This document shows, in pieces, positions 1-8,184 of a stretch of 35,154 nt of DNA. Position 1 is the first letter of the stretch; every line of letters begins with the position of its first letter. A program made the translations under genes and the position numbers. The stretch is from UBA9339 sp964535195. Its GTDB lineage: Bacteria; Pseudomonadota; Gammaproteobacteria; UBA9339. The DNA lies in NCBI GenBank assembly GCA_964535195.1, contig CAZHSI010000013.1, positions 1 through 35,154 of the forward strand, given 5' to 3'. Under the pieces are notes generated by a model. That model did no database searches. It was not told where the DNA came from and saw only the letters and a list, made by a program, of their open reading frames with translations.

Positions 1-55
1 GCTCTCCCCCTTGACCGAGCCACGTGGTTCATACCACGTGGCGAGTCTAAACTTG
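1..55. repeat. End repeat, inverted copy of 35074-35128
   Basis: The first 55 bases are the exact reverse complement of 35074-35128. Inside lie two perfect palindromes: arms 19-27/34-42 built on CCACGTGG with a 6-nt loop, and arms 45-56/58-69 (GTCTAAACTTGA) around a single base, the second running just past the repeat edge. The identical sequence at both ends suggests a dispersed chromosomal repeat at which the window was cut or an assembly broke. No coding capacity was seen. Confidence 0.85.
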
Positions 56-111
56 ATTCAAGTTTAGACGCTACCCCTTGGCTATCCCCATTGCTGTCAC
101 GCTAAAGACTG

Positions 112-200
112 CGTGGAGTAAATTTTAATATAAATAAGCATTGCGAGCGAGTATGCAACGAAGTAGTATGATAAAAGACGCTGGTTTCGAAAGAGGTCTA
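112..200 (-). repeat. MITE-like dispersed repeat, copy A (partial)
   Basis: Read on the minus strand this stretch aligns along its whole length with 32409-32500 and 34558-34646. Shared blocks include the core CATACTACT-CGTTGC and, further on, CGCAATG. It lies directly upstream of the pepP start and could contribute to its 5' leader. Only one terminal arm (near 183-200) is recognisable, so the copy is incomplete compared with the one at 32409-32555. Confidence 0.7.
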
Positions 201-221
201 CTGTAACCGAATTAAGTCGCT

Positions 222-1478
222 ATGAACAAAAAAGAGTTTAAATTAAGGCGCGATAAATTATTAAACGCTATTGGTAAAGATGGTGTAGCTATCATCTTTT
301 CTGCAAAAAGGTATACTGATAACCAACCATATCATCAAAACAGTGACTTTTATTATCTAACCGGCTTCATTGAACCTTGCTCAATTGCCGCCTTAATCCC
401 TGGACGCAGAAATGGTGCCTTCATTCTTTTTAATCGCAAAAATGATCCAGCAACAGAGATCTGGGACGGCCCATATGTCGGTCAAAGCAGGGCTTGTAAA
501 GATTTTGGCGCCGATCAATCCTTTGATATATCTGAAATCGATAAAATTTTACCAAGACTGCTAGTTAACCGTAACAACATTTACACTAACCTAGATTTTA
601 ACGGGAGCTTTGACCCCAAAATTGCCTCTTGGTTAACCAAATCCCATAAGTTAATAAACGTAGGTATCATTTTAGATGAATTGCGTCTCAAAAAGAGTCT
701 GTTAGAGATAAAAACCATACGCAAGGCCGTAGAAGTTACAACGAAAGCGTATTTGCGAGCCCTCAAAAAGTGTCACTCTAATATGTACGAATTTGAACTA
801 GAAGCAGAGATCTTGCATGAGTTTACTTCTTTTGGTGGTTGCTACCCGGCCTTTCCAACTATTGTGGCTAGCGGTATAAACGCTTGTACCTTGCATTATG
901 CTAAAAACAATAAAAAACTTATACCAGGCGAGCTAGTTCTCGTAGATGCCGGTGCAACATATAACCATTATTGTGCCGATGTCTCGCGTACTTTTCCAGT
1001 AAACGGCAAATTTACCCATAAGCAACATATCTTTTATGAAATAATTTTAAACTCTCAGCAGGCAGTCATAGAAAAAATCGGCCCAGGAATAGGATGGGAC
1101 CAATTGCAAGCCATAGCAGAGCGCGCTATTACTCAAGGCTTAATAGACACAAAAATATTGCGCGGCAATGTAGATCAGCTGCTTATAAAGCAAAAATTTA
1201 AACCGTTTTTTATGCATAAAATTGGACATTGGCTTGGCCTTGAACCACACGATGTTGGCAGCTATCGCATTACCAACAAATGGCGTACGCTTGAACCAGG
1301 AATGGTACTTACTGTTGAACCAGGTATCTATATTAGGGCTCTTAATATGGGCATAAGGATTGAGGATAATGTGTTAGTTACACAGCGTGGCTGCGAAGTT
1401 TTAACCTCAGAAATACCCAAAAACATAACGACAATTGAAGAAACCATGAAACAATCGTCGTCTATTATTTCACCTTGA
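222..1478 (+). CDS. pepP: Xaa-Pro aminopeptidase PepP (M24B)
   Basis: Cytosolic metallopeptidase that removes the N-terminal residue from peptides with proline in second position. At 418 residues it is slightly shorter than E. coli PepP (441). The N-terminal aminopeptidase-P domain spans about 1-140, with the SDFYYLTGF segment at about 41-49. The pita-bread catalytic domain follows. The five expected dinuclear metal ligands are visible: D242 (LVDAGA), D253 (CADVSRTFP), H336 (KIGHWLGLEPHDVG), E366 (LTVEPGIYI) and E381 (GIRIEDNVLVT). The ATG start has only a weak Shine-Dalgarno; the upstream 200 bp are repeat sequence. In many gammaproteobacteria pepP precedes ubiH; here a porin gene follows instead after 311 bp, so it stands alone. 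Confidence 0.93.
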   Translation: MNKKEFKLRRDKLLNAIGKDGVAIIFSAKRYTDNQPYHQNSDFYYLTGFIEPCSIAALIPGRRNGAFILFNRKNDPATEIWDGPYVGQSRACKDFGADQSFDISEIDKILPRLLVNRNNIYTNLDFNGSFDPKIASWLTKSHKLINVGIILDELRLKKSLLEIKTIRKAVEVTTKAYLRALKKCHSNMYEFELEAEILHEFTSFGGCYPAFPTIVASGINACTLHYAKNNKKLIPGELVLVDAGATYNHYCADVSRTFPVNGKFTHKQHIFYEIILNSQQAVIEKIGPGIGWDQLQAIAERAITQGLIDTKILRGNVDQLLIKQKFKPFFMHKIGHWLGLEPHDVGSYRITNKWRTLEPGMVLTVEPGIYIRALNMGIRIEDNVLVTQRGCEVLTSEIPKNITTIEETMKQSSSIISP

Positions 1479-1789
1479 TTTTTAATATTTTTTTAACAAG
1501 AAAAAAATTTTTTACAACAAAATTCAGCAGTTTTTCCGGGCAATTTCAGCAAAATAGTTGCAACTTCTGTTTTTCTTGATAAAATGACGTCCATAATCAA
1601 TTAGTTGTATTGATTGGTTTGTAAGGTTAGATTTTATAACCATACACAAAACAGACGCACTTGTATAAAAAGAAACTTATACAAAGCTCTGGTCAAAAAT
1701 AGCGCTATTTTATCAGAATTAATGGTGCGCTGTTTTGGTTTTAGTGATTAATAGTTCCAATTTAAATTTAAATTAGGAGAAAAATAAGG
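1479..1789 (+). promoter_or_regulatory. Porin leader region with an 8-bp hairpin
   Basis: This 311-bp gap between pepP and the porin gene holds no plausible gene. It is very AT-rich. A perfect inverted repeat at 1661-1684 has arms TTGTATAA/TTATACAA and an 8-nt loop; it could be an operator or a structure in the porin 5' UTR. The ribosome-binding site AGGAG lies at 1775-1779. I could not single out one convincing sigma-70 promoter. Confidence 0.35.
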
Positions 1790-3097
1790 ATGAAACTCAA
1801 ACCTGTAGTTGCTTCACTAGTTATGCTTGGCTTAATAGCCCCTGTATTTGCAAAAAGCAACTTAGTTGCACAACAAGCAGTTGTCGATTCTAACTCAGTA
1901 ACTTCCCCAGTAGCATCTGAAGGCTGGTTTAACCGTGTTAGCATTGGTGGCGTCGGCAGTATCGTAGGAATTGGTGGTAACCATAGTCCAGCTGGTGTTT
2001 TTACTAAAGAAAATAACAGCGCTGATCTGTACGTTAACAATTTTAACTTATTAGCTAACGCTAACTTAAGCAGTTGGAGCAAAGCTACATTGAATGTAGC
2101 CTATATAGGCAACCCAATTCAATGGGGTAATACGAAACATCGTAATATAAACAACATCGTAGCGGTAGATGAAGCATATGTGCATATTGGTGATCTTGCT
2201 CAAAACCCATTCTACTTTGTAGTTGGTAAGAAATATGTACCGTTTGGCACATACGCTGATGCGCACACGCCATACCAAATCATGAGTCCAGTGCAAGCAT
2301 TGACCCAATTAAATGCTGTTACAGCGATTGCTGGTTTATCAACTAACTTTGGTCTTTATGGTAGCGTCTATGCGTTACGAGGCGAAACTTATCCAATAGG
2401 CTCTTCGACTAGTACTATAAGAAATTTTGGTGCTCAAATTGGTTACTATAATAGCTTAGAGCCATTCAATGTACCAAACGCTAACTACAACTTGAACGTT
2501 GGTTACTTAAATAACCTTTGGGATACTATAGTTTTCTCCCCAAATGCTACAACACCATGGAGTTGGAGTGATGGCTATGGAACCAAACTCAACCATCCAG
2601 TTGCTGCATATGCAACTAAAAACGATGGCAAGCAAGGTTCTGCGATAGACCCAGTCGGCGGCATTGCTGTACATGGTGATATTAATTACAAAGCACTTAC
2701 CTTATCAGCCAACTTTGCGTCAGCTCTTAAGAAGATGGTAACATCTGACTACTCTAACAAGGCGGACAGCTCCAGATTCTGGGCAGCTGATGTTGGTGCG
2801 ACCTATGCATTCAAGACCTTGGATCGCAATTCTCATTTAGGTGCTGGAATACAGTGGTCAGGTAATGGCTCGTGGTTTGGTGACAACAATCTAGCCGCCT
2901 ATAGCGACTGGTGTAAGATAATTCCAAAATGGAGACTACTCGGTGAGTATAAGATTAACCTCTTTAAGAATACTGACCTTGGCTTAGTAGTTGCCCATAG
3001 TAAGAGCTATGACTTTGTAACCGGTGCTAGCAATAATGATCCAGCTGGTGGCCGTAATACAACTCTTGGTCTTGCTCGTTTGATGGTGCAATTCTAA
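1790..3097 (+). CDS. LbtU-family outer-membrane porin
   Basis: Predicted exported beta-barrel protein of 435 residues. A classical signal peptide covers about 1-21 (cleavage after VFA). The mature N-terminus contains WFNRVSIGG, followed by alternating-residue strands, and the protein ends in RLMVQF with the terminal phenylalanine usual for BamA-inserted barrels. The segment AYVHIGDLAQNPFYFVVGK followed by KYVPFG resembles the LbtU porins common in Legionellales; LbtU of Legionella pneumophila is implicated in legiobactin uptake. The N-terminal coiled coil seen in some members is lacking. AGGAG at 1775-1779 supports the start. The gene is probably monocistronic, with its own leader and a strong terminator downstream. 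Barrel type is fairly certain; the substrate is not known. Confidence 0.75.
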   Translation: MKLKPVVASLVMLGLIAPVFAKSNLVAQQAVVDSNSVTSPVASEGWFNRVSIGGVGSIVGIGGNHSPAGVFTKENNSADLYVNNFNLLANANLSSWSKATLNVAYIGNPIQWGNTKHRNINNIVAVDEAYVHIGDLAQNPFYFVVGKKYVPFGTYADAHTPYQIMSPVQALTQLNAVTAIAGLSTNFGLYGSVYALRGETYPIGSSTSTIRNFGAQIGYYNSLEPFNVPNANYNLNVGYLNNLWDTIVFSPNATTPWSWSDGYGTKLNHPVAAYATKNDGKQGSAIDPVGGIAVHGDINYKALTLSANFASALKKMVTSDYSNKADSSRFWAADVGATYAFKTLDRNSHLGAGIQWSGNGSWFGDNNLAAYSDWCKIIPKWRLLGEYKINLFKNTDLGLVVAHSKSYDFVTGASNNDPAGGRNTTLGLARLMVQF

Positions 3098-3120
3098 GGT
3101 TGCTAGTAGTTTTGTTTACG

Positions 3121-3154
3121 CAAAAGGCCCGAGTTTTCGGGTCTTTTGTTTTTT
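3121..3154 (+). terminator. Rho-independent terminator of the porin gene
   Basis: A 12-bp stem (3121-3132 with 3137-3148, one G-U pair, GC-rich centre GGCCCG/CGGGTC) with a 4-nt loop is followed by a run of six T. It lies 23 nt after the porin stop codon. Confidence 0.9.
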
Positions 3155-3165
3155 AGGGAAATAAT

Positions 3166-3179
3166 TCAAGTTTAGACTC
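3166..3179 (-). repeat. Copy of the GAGTCTAAACTTGA repeat motif
   Basis: TCAAGTTTAGACTC here is the reverse complement of the 14-nt motif at 43-56 in the end repeat. Further copies lie at 16270-16283 (one mismatch) and 35074-35086. It marks a degenerate fragment of the dispersed repeat family, placed between the porin terminator and rsmG. Confidence 0.55.
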
Positions 3180-3193
3180 CCTCATTGCTTTGT

Positions 3194-3213
3194 CCTCGAA
3201 GCAAGCTTCGAGG
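3194..3213 (+). other. Hairpin in the rsmG leader
   Basis: A perfect 8-bp inverted repeat (CCTCGAAG/CTTCGAGG, loop CAAG) ends 21 nt before the preferred rsmG start. Its 3' arm runs into AGGAAG (3211-3216), the only purine-rich candidate ribosome-binding site, so the fold could hide it. It could also simply be repeat-family sequence. Confidence 0.4.
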
Positions 3214-3234
3214 AAGTTCAGATTTTATAAAAAC

Positions 3235-3861
3235 ATGAGTACAATCAACTACAACTTTCTCCCTCTCTTACAATCTGGCTTAGAGCAACTAAATCTTATA
3301 GCGTCCCCAATAACCAGAGAAAAAATCATTGCTTATATCACCCTGCTTCATAAGTGGAACAAAATCTATAACCTAACCGCTATTACTAATCCCAAAGATA
3401 TTTTAGTCAGACACATATTTGATAGCTTAGCAATTACACCTTTTATTGCAGGGCCTTATATCTTAGACTTTGGCACCGGGGCCGGACTTCCAGGAGTCCC
3501 TTTAGCGCTATTGCTACCAGAATATAATTTTGTATTGCTGGATAGTTCTCACAAAAAAACCACCTTTTTACATCACGTTGCCTTGGCTCTTAACCTCAAA
3601 AATATCAAAATTATCACAAAACGCATTGAAGAATTCCATTTTGACCATCTCTTTGCTACGATAGTAACTCGCGCAACAACAAACTTAGACACAATTATTG
3701 AAAAAACTGAACATTTGTGCAAAAAACCAGGACAAATCCTGGTTATGAAAGGGAAACATCCTACAGAAGAACTCAAAACTATTAAAAAGCCGTTTGAGTT
3801 ACTGCGACTTGAGGTCCCACATTTAAACGAAGAGCGACACGTAGTTAAAATTTTAGTATGA
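3235..3861 (+). CDS. rsmG: 16S rRNA (guanine527-N7)-methyltransferase RsmG
   Basis: SAM-dependent methyltransferase (GidB family) that makes m7G527 in 16S rRNA; loss of it typically gives low-level streptomycin resistance. From the ATG at 3235 the protein has 208 residues, matching the family (E. coli 207). The longer frame back to a TTG at 3190 runs through a hairpin and repeat-like sequence and is rejected. The N-terminal helical part is followed by the SAM loop ILDFGTGAGLPGVPLALL at about 77-94 and the acidic LLDSSHKK strand. The stop overlaps the parA start by 4 nt (ATGA), indicating coupling. mnmG, the common upstream partner, is absent. Confidence 0.93.
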   Translation: MSTINYNFLPLLQSGLEQLNLIASPITREKIIAYITLLHKWNKIYNLTAITNPKDILVRHIFDSLAITPFIAGPYILDFGTGAGLPGVPLALLLPEYNFVLLDSSHKKTTFLHHVALALNLKNIKIITKRIEEFHFDHLFATIVTRATTNLDTIIEKTEHLCKKPGQILVMKGKHPTEELKTIKKPFELLRLEVPHLNEERHVVKILV

Positions 3862-4622
3862 CAGCAAAAATTATCGCCATAACTAATCAAAAAGGTGGGG
3901 TTGGTAAAACAACCACTGCGGTTAATTTATCAGCGTCTCTTGGTGCGATTAAAAAGAAAGTGCTATTAATTGACCTTGACCCGCAAGGCAATGCTTCCAT
4001 GGGAAGCGGCTTACGTAAGGCAGATATTAATTTCTCAAGCGCTGATTTACTGCTAAATCTTGCGCCTGTACAAGACGTTATTAAAAAAACCGTGGTTGGC
4101 TACGACCTAATCCCAGCAAACTCACAGCTAATTGTCGCAGAAGTACAATTAACAAAACTGAGTGAAAGGGAATACTTTTTACGGCGAGCTTTAGGTCCAA
4201 TTAACGAAGATTACGATTTTATCCTTATCGATTGCCCGCCATCTTTAAATATCTTAACTGTAAATGCCTTAGTTGCCGCCGCATCAGTGATTATTCCGAT
4301 ACAATGTGAATACTATGCTCTAGAAGGACTAACAGCATTACTCGGTACGATTGAACAACTAAAAAATTCGGTAAACCCTGAGCTACAAATTGAAGGGCTA
4401 CTTCGCACCATGTATGATGGACGAAACCGCCTATCCCTTGAAGTATCGACGCAATTGTTGCAACATTTTCCCGGTAAGGTATACAAAACCATTATCCCCA
4501 GAAATGTCCGCTTAGCAGAAGCACCGAGTCATGGTATGCCCGTATGGCAGTACGACCACAACTCGCAGGGGGCAATGGCGTATTTAGCTTTGGCGAGCGA
4601 AGTGGTAGCGGCGCAGCATTAA
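3858..4622 (+). CDS. parA: Chromosome-partitioning ATPase ParA/Soj
   Basis: ParA-type ATPase of 254 residues that acts with ParB on parS sites to segregate replicated origins. The deviant Walker A motif KGGVGKTT sits at 12-19, the A' box IDLDPQGN at 38-45, and the Walker B region ILIDCPPSLNILTVNAL near 121-137. Length is typical of chromosomal Soj rather than plasmid ParA: there is no N-terminal helix-turn-helix extension. It overlaps rsmG by 4 nt and is followed after 22 nt by parB, the standard origin-proximal rsmG-parA-parB order. Confidence 0.95.
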   Translation: MTAKIIAITNQKGGVGKTTTAVNLSASLGAIKKKVLLIDLDPQGNASMGSGLRKADINFSSADLLLNLAPVQDVIKKTVVGYDLIPANSQLIVAEVQLTKLSEREYFLRRALGPINEDYDFILIDCPPSLNILTVNALVAAASVIIPIQCEYYALEGLTALLGTIEQLKNSVNPELQIEGLLRTMYDGRNRLSLEVSTQLLQHFPGKVYKTIIPRNVRLAEAPSHGMPVWQYDHNSQGAMAYLALASEVVAAQH

Positions 4623-4644
4623 AGTTATTTTATGAGGAATATAT

Positions 4645-5481
4645 ATGTTGAAAAAAAGTAGCCTGGGTACTGGCCTCAGCGAACTGCTCAGCGACATTAA
4701 AGCAAGCAACAAAACAGCACTAAAACATTTAGCTATTGATTTATTAAAACCCGGACGTTATCAACCAAGACGCAACTTCGTCGATGAAACGCTTACTGAA
4801 CTTGCTGACTCAATTCGTGCGCAAGGAATTATACAACCTTTAATTGTACGTCCCACATCTAATGGCAAGTATGAAATTATTGCCGGTGAACGACGCTGGC
4901 GTGCCGCCCAACTAGCAAAACTACATGAAGTCCCAGTAGTAATTCGCGAAATACACGACAACCAAGTAATCGCATTATCATTGATAGAAAATATTCAAAG
5001 AGAAGACTTGAATGCCATTGATACTGCGCTAAGTCTACAAAGACTAATCGCCGAATTCAATATGACCCACGAAAATGCAGCTTTAGCTATTGGCAAATCG
5101 CGTACAGTTGTCACTAATTTATTACGCCTTTTAAGCTTGCCAGAAGAAGTAAAAGATATGATCCAACAAGGATTACTCGAGATGGGACACGCTCGAGCCT
5201 TACTTTCGCTAGAATTAATGAAACAATTAGCGGCAGCTAAAATTATCGTAACCAAAAAACTCTCAGTTCGCGCTAGTGAAGCTCTAGTGAAACAATTACA
5301 AAAATCTTCAGTTACACCGAAAAAGGTTATTGACCCGAACACGAAAGAATTACAAAAACAATTGGCCACGAGACTGGCAACAGCGGTTAATATAGTGCAT
5401 ACCCAAAAAGGTAAAGGTAAAATAATAATAAAATATAATAATCTTGATGAGCTGCAAGGAATCTTGCATCATATTACATAG
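4645..5481 (+). CDS. parB: Chromosome-partitioning protein ParB
   Basis: CTP-dependent DNA clamp that loads at parS and works with ParA. 278 residues, normal length. The N-terminal ParB/Srx domain includes the CTP-binding GERRWRAAQLA and LSLIENIQREDLNAID (box II). A helix-turn-helix with IGKSRTVVTNLLRLL follows at about 152-166, and a C-terminal dimerisation domain ends the protein. GAGGA at 4632-4636 is a good ribosome-binding site. No consensus parS was found in the window; the nearest thing is a half-matching CACGTG core at 5538-5547. Confidence 0.94.
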   Translation: MLKKSSLGTGLSELLSDIKASNKTALKHLAIDLLKPGRYQPRRNFVDETLTELADSIRAQGIIQPLIVRPTSNGKYEIIAGERRWRAAQLAKLHEVPVVIREIHDNQVIALSLIENIQREDLNAIDTALSLQRLIAEFNMTHENAALAIGKSRTVVTNLLRLLSLPEEVKDMIQQGLLEMGHARALLSLELMKQLAAAKIIVTKKLSVRASEALVKQLQKSSVTPKKVIDPNTKELQKQLATRLATAVNIVHTQKGKGKIIIKYNNLDELQGILHHIT

Positions 5482-5592
5482 GGGATCGCCACATTTGTAC
5501 CGATCGAGCCATGGCTAGTTTATTTTCTGCAATAAGTTGTTCACGTGCCGAAAAAGAAAATTAGTCCATAATAAACCAAGATACGATAAGAC

Positions 5593-6663
5593 ATGACCAT
5601 AAAACCGAAAAAAATAATTTTCACTGGCGGTGGTTCCGCCGGCCATGTCACGCCAAATCTAGCCTTAATTGAAAAATTTCTTAAAGAAAATTGGGAAATC
5701 GGCTACATCGGCTCAAAAATCGGGATAGAAAAAGAGCTAATTACCAAATTTGGTGTACCATATTATGCTATCATTACTGGCAAACTCCGGCGTTACTTTA
5801 GCTGGCAAAACTTCATCGATCCGATAAAAGTATTTTGGGGCATTATCCAAGCTACCATTTTAACTTATAAACTAAAACCTACTGTGGTCTTTTCTAAAGG
5901 TGGTTTTGTTTCGTTGCCAGTTGTCATCGCGGCTTGGCTTTTACGCATACCAGTAATCATTCATGAATCTGATCTAACCATTGGCCTAACTAATAAATTA
6001 TGCTTTCCTCTGGCTACTAAAATTTGTGTAACTTTTCCTGAAACGATTGAGCAAATTGCCGATAAAACCAAGGGGGTAGTAACCGGCACTCCCATTCGCC
6101 AAGATTTTTTCTTAGGTAATGCCGAACTTGGTAGGAGAATTTGTGGTTTTACTCCTGATAAAAAAATAATATTAGTATTTGGTGGCAGTCTCGGCGCTGA
6201 AAAAATCAATAAAGTTATACGCATGCTCTTACCAACCATGCTCGAAAGATTTCAAATAGTGCATATCACGGGTAAAAACCACATGGATTCTACGTTACAA
6301 TATAAGAGCTATAAACAGTTCGAATACCTCCATGAAGCGTTTCCTCACATTTTAGCTGCGGCTGATTTAGTGATATCGCGTTCTGGGGCCAACAGTGTTT
6401 ATGAATTAATTGCTCTGCGGAAGCCTAATATTTTGTTACCGCTCTCAAAGACTGCCAGCCGCGGTGACCAAATAGTTAATGCGAAATATTGTTATGCTCA
6501 TGGCCTTAGCGAGATGATCCTAGAAAATCAGTTAACCTCCCAACTCCTCCTTGAAAAAATAGTCCTGGTAGAAAAACAAAGTGAAACGATAGTCGCCGCA
6601 ATGAAACAATTTGCGATCCTCCCCACGATTGACATAATATATACACTTGCTAACAACATCTAA
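5593..6663 (+). CDS. murG: MurG-type lipid II GlcNAc transferase
   Basis: Peripheral membrane GT28 glycosyltransferase that adds GlcNAc to lipid I to form lipid II for peptidoglycan. 356 residues. The glycine-rich loop GGGSAGHVTPNLAL is at about 12-25, the acceptor-site segments GKLRRYF, FSKGGFVSLP and IHESD follow, and the C-terminal UDP-GlcNAc lobe has GGSLGAEKIN, SRSGANSVYEL and a TASRGDQ loop. The wording FTGGGSAGHVTPN and GKLRRYFSW is closer to the Firmicutes-type MurG than to the enterobacterial form as I remember them. It sits alone between parB and ahcY, outside a dcw cluster. Whether a second murG exists elsewhere cannot be seen. Confidence 0.88.
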   Translation: MTIKPKKIIFTGGGSAGHVTPNLALIEKFLKENWEIGYIGSKIGIEKELITKFGVPYYAIITGKLRRYFSWQNFIDPIKVFWGIIQATILTYKLKPTVVFSKGGFVSLPVVIAAWLLRIPVIIHESDLTIGLTNKLCFPLATKICVTFPETIEQIADKTKGVVTGTPIRQDFFLGNAELGRRICGFTPDKKIILVFGGSLGAEKINKVIRMLLPTMLERFQIVHITGKNHMDSTLQYKSYKQFEYLHEAFPHILAAADLVISRSGANSVYELIALRKPNILLPLSKTASRGDQIVNAKYCYAHGLSEMILENQLTSQLLLEKIVLVEKQSETIVAAMKQFAILPTIDIIYTLANNI

Positions 6664-6685
6664 ATTCAATTGGCTAAGGGTACAC

Positions 6686-7969
6686 ATGGATTACAAAGTA
6701 AAAGATATCAGCCTTGCCCCCTGGGGGCGTAAAGAGATCGAAATGGCGCAAAAAGAGATGCCTGGTTTAATGGCATTACGCCAAGAATACCGAAGAAAAA
6801 AACCTTTAGCGGGAGCACGTATTGCTGGCTCCATCCATATGACCATCCAAACTGCCGTACTGATTGAAACCTTAGTTACCCTCGGCGCTGACGTTCGATG
6901 GTGCTCATGTAATATTTTCTCTACGCAAGACCATGCAGCAGCCGCAATTGTATCCGGTGGGGTCCCAGTATTTGCTTGGAAAGGAGAAACAGAAAAGGAA
7001 TATTGGTGGTGCCTAACACAAACACTTTTTGGACCAAAGAACTGGCGACCCAATTTATTGGTCGATGATGGCGGTGATCTTACGCAACTAGTACATACAA
7101 AGTTTCCTGAGCTCTTAAAAGGAATTTATGGGGTTTCAGAAGAAACCACTACCGGAATCCATCGCTTACACCAGATGGCAAAAGAAAAAAATTTAAAAAT
7201 CCCAGCTATCGATGTTAATGATTCGGTAACCAAATCTAAATTCGATAATTTATATGGTTGTCGCGAATCTTTGCTTGATGGCATCAAAAGAGCAACTGGC
7301 GTAATGATCGCCGGTAAACAAGCGGTCGTTTTAGGTTATGGCGATGTGGGGAAAGGATGCGCACAAGCTCTACGAGGATTTGGCGCTACGGTTTATATTA
7401 CGGAAATCGATCCGATCTGTGCGTTGCAAGCGACGATGGCAGGCTATCGGGTAGTTACCATGGAGGACATAGCATCGAAGGCAGATATTTTTATCACCGC
7501 CACGGGTAATACCGATGTAATAACCCTAAAACATATGCTACAAATGAAAGACTCGGCAATCGTCTGTAATATTGGGCACTTTGATGCTGAAATAGCGATT
7601 GGCGCCCTTCGGAAATATCGCTGGGAAAATGTTAAACCGCAAGTTGATATCGTGCACCTTCCTCGCGGTAAAAAATTAATTGTCTTAGCGGAGGGCCGAT
7701 TAGTCAACTTAGGGTGTGCCGCTGGCCACCCCAGCTTTGTTATGTCTAATTCTTTTACCAACCAAGTATTAGCACAAATTGACCTCTGGCAGAACCGTAA
7801 AAAATATGTTCCCAAAGTTTATATGCTGCCCAAAAAACTTGATGAAAAAGTAGCCCAACTCCATTTAGCGAAAGTGGGAGCGCATCTCACCAAACTTACA
7901 CCGAAACAAGCTAAATATATTGGGGTTGATACTAACGGCCCCTTTAAACCGGAATATTATCGGTACTAG
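6686..7969 (+). CDS. ahcY: Adenosylhomocysteinase (SAH hydrolase)
   Basis: NAD-dependent enzyme that cleaves S-adenosylhomocysteine to adenosine and homocysteine, recycling the product of methyltransferases. From the ATG at 6686 (427 residues; TAAGGG at 6675-6680) it lies 22 nt after murG; the longer frame from 6647 would overlap murG and is less likely. Visible are substrate-site segments GSIHMTIQTAVLIETL and CNIFSTQDHAAAAI, the catalytic NDSVTKSKFDNLYG, the Rossmann loop LGYGDVGKG and the C-terminal PFKPEYYRY that completes the neighbour's NAD pocket. The roughly 40-residue insertion found in many proteobacterial enzymes is absent. There is no metK, metH or luxS nearby. Confidence 0.95.
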   Translation: MDYKVKDISLAPWGRKEIEMAQKEMPGLMALRQEYRRKKPLAGARIAGSIHMTIQTAVLIETLVTLGADVRWCSCNIFSTQDHAAAAIVSGGVPVFAWKGETEKEYWWCLTQTLFGPKNWRPNLLVDDGGDLTQLVHTKFPELLKGIYGVSEETTTGIHRLHQMAKEKNLKIPAIDVNDSVTKSKFDNLYGCRESLLDGIKRATGVMIAGKQAVVLGYGDVGKGCAQALRGFGATVYITEIDPICALQATMAGYRVVTMEDIASKADIFITATGNTDVITLKHMLQMKDSAIVCNIGHFDAEIAIGALRKYRWENVKPQVDIVHLPRGKKLIVLAEGRLVNLGCAAGHPSFVMSNSFTNQVLAQIDLWQNRKKYVPKVYMLPKKLDEKVAQLHLAKVGAHLTKLTPKQAKYIGVDTNGPFKPEYYRY

Positions 7970-8016
7970 ATTAAAAGAATATTAATCTTTCTAGGAGTCG
8001 GTTCTAACACGTTCCA

Positions 8017-8184
8017 TTAACTTGGCAAATTCTGACGCATAACATACTCACCGACGAACTTTACTGTTAATATGCTGATACCAATCACCGTAGCTACAAC
8101 TGCTAAACAAAAAAAGTTGTCTACTCCTACTCCGCCAGAAACAATATTAATCTCTTCTAATCTTAAGTTAGTCATAGATTTCAT
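8017..8184 (-). CDS. Small membrane peptide with double-glycine-like leader
   Basis: A 55-residue peptide is read from the ATG at 8184, preceded by GAGG 12 nt upstream; an earlier ATG at 8202 overlaps that ribosome-binding site and is less likely. Residues 5-18 (TNLRLEEINIVSGG) look like the leader of class II bacteriocins or microcins cut by a C39-peptidase ABC transporter: hydrophobic residues at the usual spacing and GG at the junction. The remainder has one hydrophobic helix (FFCLAVVATVIGISILTV) and a short basic tail. No transporter, immunity or modification gene is adjacent. Being real is moderately likely; the bacteriocin-like reading is inference. Confidence 0.5.
   Translation of the reverse strand: MKSMTNLRLEEINIVSGGVGVDNFFCLAVVATVIGISILTVKFVGEYVMRQNLPS

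Noticed and set aside
5538..5547. TGTTCACGTG as a parS site near parB
   Set aside because: Only the CACGTG core and a few flanking bases agree with the parS consensus; the right half does not match.
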